The notes under the pieces are model-generated. The model made no database searches, was not told where the DNA came from, and worked only from the letters and a program-made list of their open reading frames with translations. Positions 61,084-64,000 of a DNA stretch of 64,000 nt are shown here, piece by piece. Numbering within the stretch: the first letter of the stretch is position 1; each line of letters opens with the position of its first letter. Both the position numbers and the translations under genes were made by a program. Origin of the DNA: Diplosphaera chodatii (Eukaryota > Chlorophyta > Trebouxiophyceae > Prasiolales > Stichococcaceae); NCBI GenBank assembly GCA_032358165.1, contig JAALGY010000017.1:310001-374000 (forward strand). The letters run 5' to 3'.

Positions 61084-61571
61084 GAAACCCTTGAACCTGG
61101 GATGTGCACTGCAGGAGTGCAGGTGTAAAGAATGTTCAGCGGCACCCGGCGCCAGGCACGTGTGTTTACTTTCGACTGCCTGCTGAACGGCAGACGGAGC
61201 ATTGCAGGTCATGCACGCGTCAAGCGGCATTGCTTGCTTCCGCCGGGGGTTTGCTTGCATGCCAACTGTAGGTGACTGTGCCCAAGTATGCCAAGCTGCA
61301 GGTATGGTAACCTTGAGACAAAGCATCTCAAGTTAAGGCGGGCTTGGAACTGATGTGCCATCACTGGTGCGATGCAGGGTGGTGCTGCGGCTGGCAGGCT
61401 CAGCTCCACATCGAACAGCGCCACCTCGTGCTCTCCTGCTACACCATCGGCAGCCAGGTGGTGCAGTGTGATATGCCGCTCAACGTTCTGTGGCGCCAGC
61501 TGGCGTGCATGCTGGTGCTTGGGCTGCCGCGTCCCACTGCGAGCATCGCCAAGCTCGCGATGCTGCGCTGA
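61084..61571 (+). pseudogene. Glyoxal-oxidase-like relic, module 3
   Basis: Bases about 61105-61210 resemble the penultimate oxidase exon (CLLNGRRS versus YLLNGRPR) but contain a stop. Bases 61378-61571 are an open copy of the last exon (VVLRLAGSAPHIEQRHLVLS, ending SIAKLAMLR then TGA), aligned to VVLTRLAGATHGNHFDQR and SVAKYVTLR. Only one of the two histidines of the ligand segment is kept. No upstream catalytic blades (NPFCNGH, RARWYAT, RMYHS) are present, so this cannot be a full oxidase. Confidence 0.72.
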
Positions 61572-61944
61572 TGAGGCCATGCTGGTGTCAGCGGACCGGT
61601 CGTGGGGTTAGCTGAGAGGTTCCAACTGTATATGATTTGGCAGGCTATGTGTGATGAGCACATGGTCACTGGTTTGACAACTGCCGGACTGGGCATGCTC
61701 ATGCTGAGGGCACACTGTATCGTATGTCACGCATGTGAGCAGCTGAAAGTGCAGTGCTGTGTCTTGCATTTGCACATGCATGTTGTGCGTTGACAGTGCT
61801 GGATCTGACGAACCTCTATACCAACTCCCACCGAGGAACACCCTAATCACAACTGCTGTCCTAGCGCACCATAGCTCTGATCCTGACAGGTCTGTCACAT
61901 CGGTCAAAGATATCATCGGGTGTCCTGCTTCACGTCTGTGCAGC

Positions 61945-63116
61945 TCAAGTGATCAATGTGCAGCCGTTGTCATGCGCCAGCTGCACCAAATGTCCAAACA
62001 CTGCGGCAGCATCCAATGGCCACGCATGGCCGCTGATGTCTAGCATTTCCAGGTGGGAAAGCCCCTGCAGTGCCTCCACCGTCGCCTCAGTTAGCGGTGT
62101 TGTGCCCGGCAGCACCAGCCGTCTGAGCTGGTGGTTGACAGCCAGCACAGGCTGCAGGTCCATCATGGCAGGGTTGTCCCGCAGCTGCAGATCCACCAGC
62201 TTTGTGAGCGGTGCCAGCGATGGCAGCTGGGTGATTTCGCAGCGGTTCATGCCAAGCTCTCCCAGGTTGGGCAATCTCAACACTCCTGCTGGCAGCGTGC
62301 CAAGCCTGCAATCCACGAAATATAGCGCCGCCAATGATGTGAGGGCAGAAGCATGCGCCATCAGCGGCATGAAAACTTCTACTTTGGTGCTCTTGAACTG
62401 CAGGAAACTCCAGGCTGGTCAGCTGCATGCTCTGAATGGTGAAGGGCGGCACCGGCTGCTGCACAAGCCCTCCCGCAAAGTTCTGCAGCGTGAGGACTGC
62501 CCTTCGCAGGCTGCGCAATGAGCAAAGCGGCGCCCACTGCTGCTGCCTGAAGTCATGGCATGTGAGCGTGATCGACTGCAGCGTTGCTGCCAGCGCAGTC
62601 ATGGTGGAAGCCGGAATGCCTCCGATGTCCAACGTCTGCTGGTGCACTGAGAGGAGCGGCGTTTGCGTCGACGCCAGCGCGGCAGCCAGTGCATGCAGGA
62701 ACATCTTATCGCCAGGCCTCATGGCTTGTCCGAATCGATGAGTGAAGTACTGGTCCGTCAGGAGCCGAACTTCTGTGATGCCTGCAAGCAGGAAGCTCAT
62801 TGCCTTGAGCTGGTGACCATCTCTATGATTGACCCTTTTGCAGTCTTTGCCGATGTCAAACTCACCTGCTCTGCGCGGGAGCAGCCACTGCAGCAGCGCT
62901 CTGAGCTGAGGCATTGTGTCGTTGTCGGGCCGCAACCTCACGCCGATGCTGCCCCAGGTTCCAGGCTCGGGTGGCTGCTTCAGCAAGCGCCGGAAGCGCA
63001 TGCAGCACCGCTGCACATGCTGCTGCTTATCAGCAACGCTGACAGCGGCGCAACATCTCGCTCAAAAGCTCGTCCGGCAGATCAAGCAGCCGCTTTGGCC
63101 GCTGTGAGGCGGTCAT
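61945..63116 (-). pseudogene. F-box/LRR second family, copy 3, two frameshifts
   Basis: Exons by homology: 62866-63116 and 61945-62782. The F-box starts LLDLPDELLSEML, then a 1-base insertion at about 63040-63052 breaks the frame before the expected VSVADKQQ segment. A second 1-base insertion at about 62399-62412 breaks the LRR region after MQLTSLEF. Elsewhere the sequence is open and close to copy 1 (PEPGTWGSIGVRL; LPNLGELGMNRCEITQLPSL; LTKLVDLQLRDNPAM; ends TLIT). Two independent lesions make a pseudogene more likely than sequence error. Confidence 0.75.
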
Positions 63117-64000
63117 GGCTCTGCTGGTGTGACGGCAGCACCACAAATGCGCTGGTGCGGCAGCACGGGCCAGCGCCTATGTCCCTTGAGGCTGCTAAGG
63201 TGGCGTCGTCAGCAGCCCTGGACCGTCATGTACAGGCTGTCACGAATTTACGATGCGCTTGCGGAGTGGCATCTGCTGAGCCCTTGCAATGCATGCCACT
63301 TGCACGGGCATGTTCTGGATGAGATCTGCCCCGCTGCCGAACCTTGGACGTTGCCAGAACTGGTCGGGGTTGTGCGGCTGCGAAGCTACTTTTACACACA
63401 GCTTCCGCGGGGTTTGTGGCCAATGGTTAGCTCTCTTGCGACCTGCTCTGCCATATCGAGGGGCAGTGAAGTTGTGATCACCTTGTGGCATGCGCTCGTG
63501 CCCCTCTGATGCTCTTGACGCATCTGCACCTGCAGTCCTGCGTCTGTAGTGTCCACACGTGCATTCAACCAGGCCCTAGCAAACGACAACCATGGCAGGC
63601 TGCAGCACGCTTCATGGCATGCGTAGCTGAGCGTCCAGCCCGCTGCTCTTACTTTGTCATGCTCTGGCCAGGTTTGGCAACCTCTGAAATGTAGCCCGAA
63701 GCTTCAACGGGACATGGTACGGACGACGAGTGCTGTGCATGTCGCCAATGCAGACCGATCCTGCACTGTGGGCGGTAGGCCCATTATAAGCCGGTGTGAA
63801 AATGTCAGCATTGTCGGGATGCTTGGAACCCACAATCGTAGGCACCAATTATCATCAAGTATGCATTGCTGCTTTCGTGGTGCGTCTGCTCATAAGACTG
63901 TAGCGCTGGTTTGTCCTTGCTTTAGAAACCCAGGCAAGGCAACAGATCACACTGGCGCTCCTGGGCGTCCATCTAGTGCAGCTCAGGCAAGCAGCGTGCA
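63117..64000. other. Right edge of the window, no gene recognised
   Basis: About 880 bp upstream of the decayed F-box/LRR copy 3. Short frames are present but none is recognisable; it may continue into another module outside the window. Confidence 0.4.

Noticed and set aside
61020..61100. tRNA gene suggested by GTTCGAAACC (B-box-like)
   Set aside because: No acceptor stem, anticodon stem or proper A box could be folded around it; similar chance matches near 58011 and 49401 also fail.

Overview
This window is nuclear DNA of a eukaryote, most likely a green alga (Chlorophyta). The evidence is GC-rich coding sequence split by many short GT-AG introns, some GC-AG introns, TGTAA poly(A)-type signals after several genes, short TTTAGGG-type telomere-like tracts, plant/algal-type histones H3 and H2B, and a plastid-targeted-looking FAX/Tmemb_14 protein. 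Nothing suggests bacterial or organellar DNA. Exon boundaries below were placed by hand from splice consensus, reading frame, phase agreement and paralogue comparison; there is no transcript support.

Bases 1-30,450 hold a head-to-tail array of at least six related F-box/leucine-rich-repeat genes on the + strand, called units A-F here. A is cut by the left edge; B, C, D and E look intact; F has one single-base frameshift. Each full unit has 11 or 12 coding exons: an N-terminal F-box exon, a series of short LRR exons, and a C-terminal LRR block ending in a conserved QAAFxAxHGR-like segment. Exon phases agree across units. A 13-bp sequence (CCAGGTCAGCATG) lies 133-177 bp before each start, and a seventh, orphan copy follows the last gene.

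Bases 31,000-49,100 are a mostly single-copy 'housekeeping' island: a membrane protein of unknown family, a FAX/Tmemb_14 protein (-), a protein phosphatase 1 inhibitor-3 homologue (PPP1R11/YPI1, +), a WLM-domain (Wss1/SPRTN-like) metalloprotease with a SUMO-interacting motif and two RanBP2 zinc fingers (+), a 260-residue helical protein of unknown family (-), a coiled-coil/basic protein of unknown family (-), a probable Mediator MED22 subunit (+), and a divergent histone H3/H2B pair.

Bases 50,100-64,000 contain a convergent two-gene module in three copies. Each module has a glyoxal-oxidase-like (copper radical oxidase) gene on + facing an F-box/LRR gene of a second family on -. In module 1 both genes look intact. 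In module 2 only the F-box/LRR gene is intact and the oxidase is a relic. In module 3 the oxidase is a relic and the F-box/LRR gene has two frameshifts. The window therefore joins two independent F-box/LRR clusters showing different stages of birth-and-death evolution. The F-box proteins are expected to be substrate receptors of SCF ubiquitin ligases; their targets cannot be read from the sequence.
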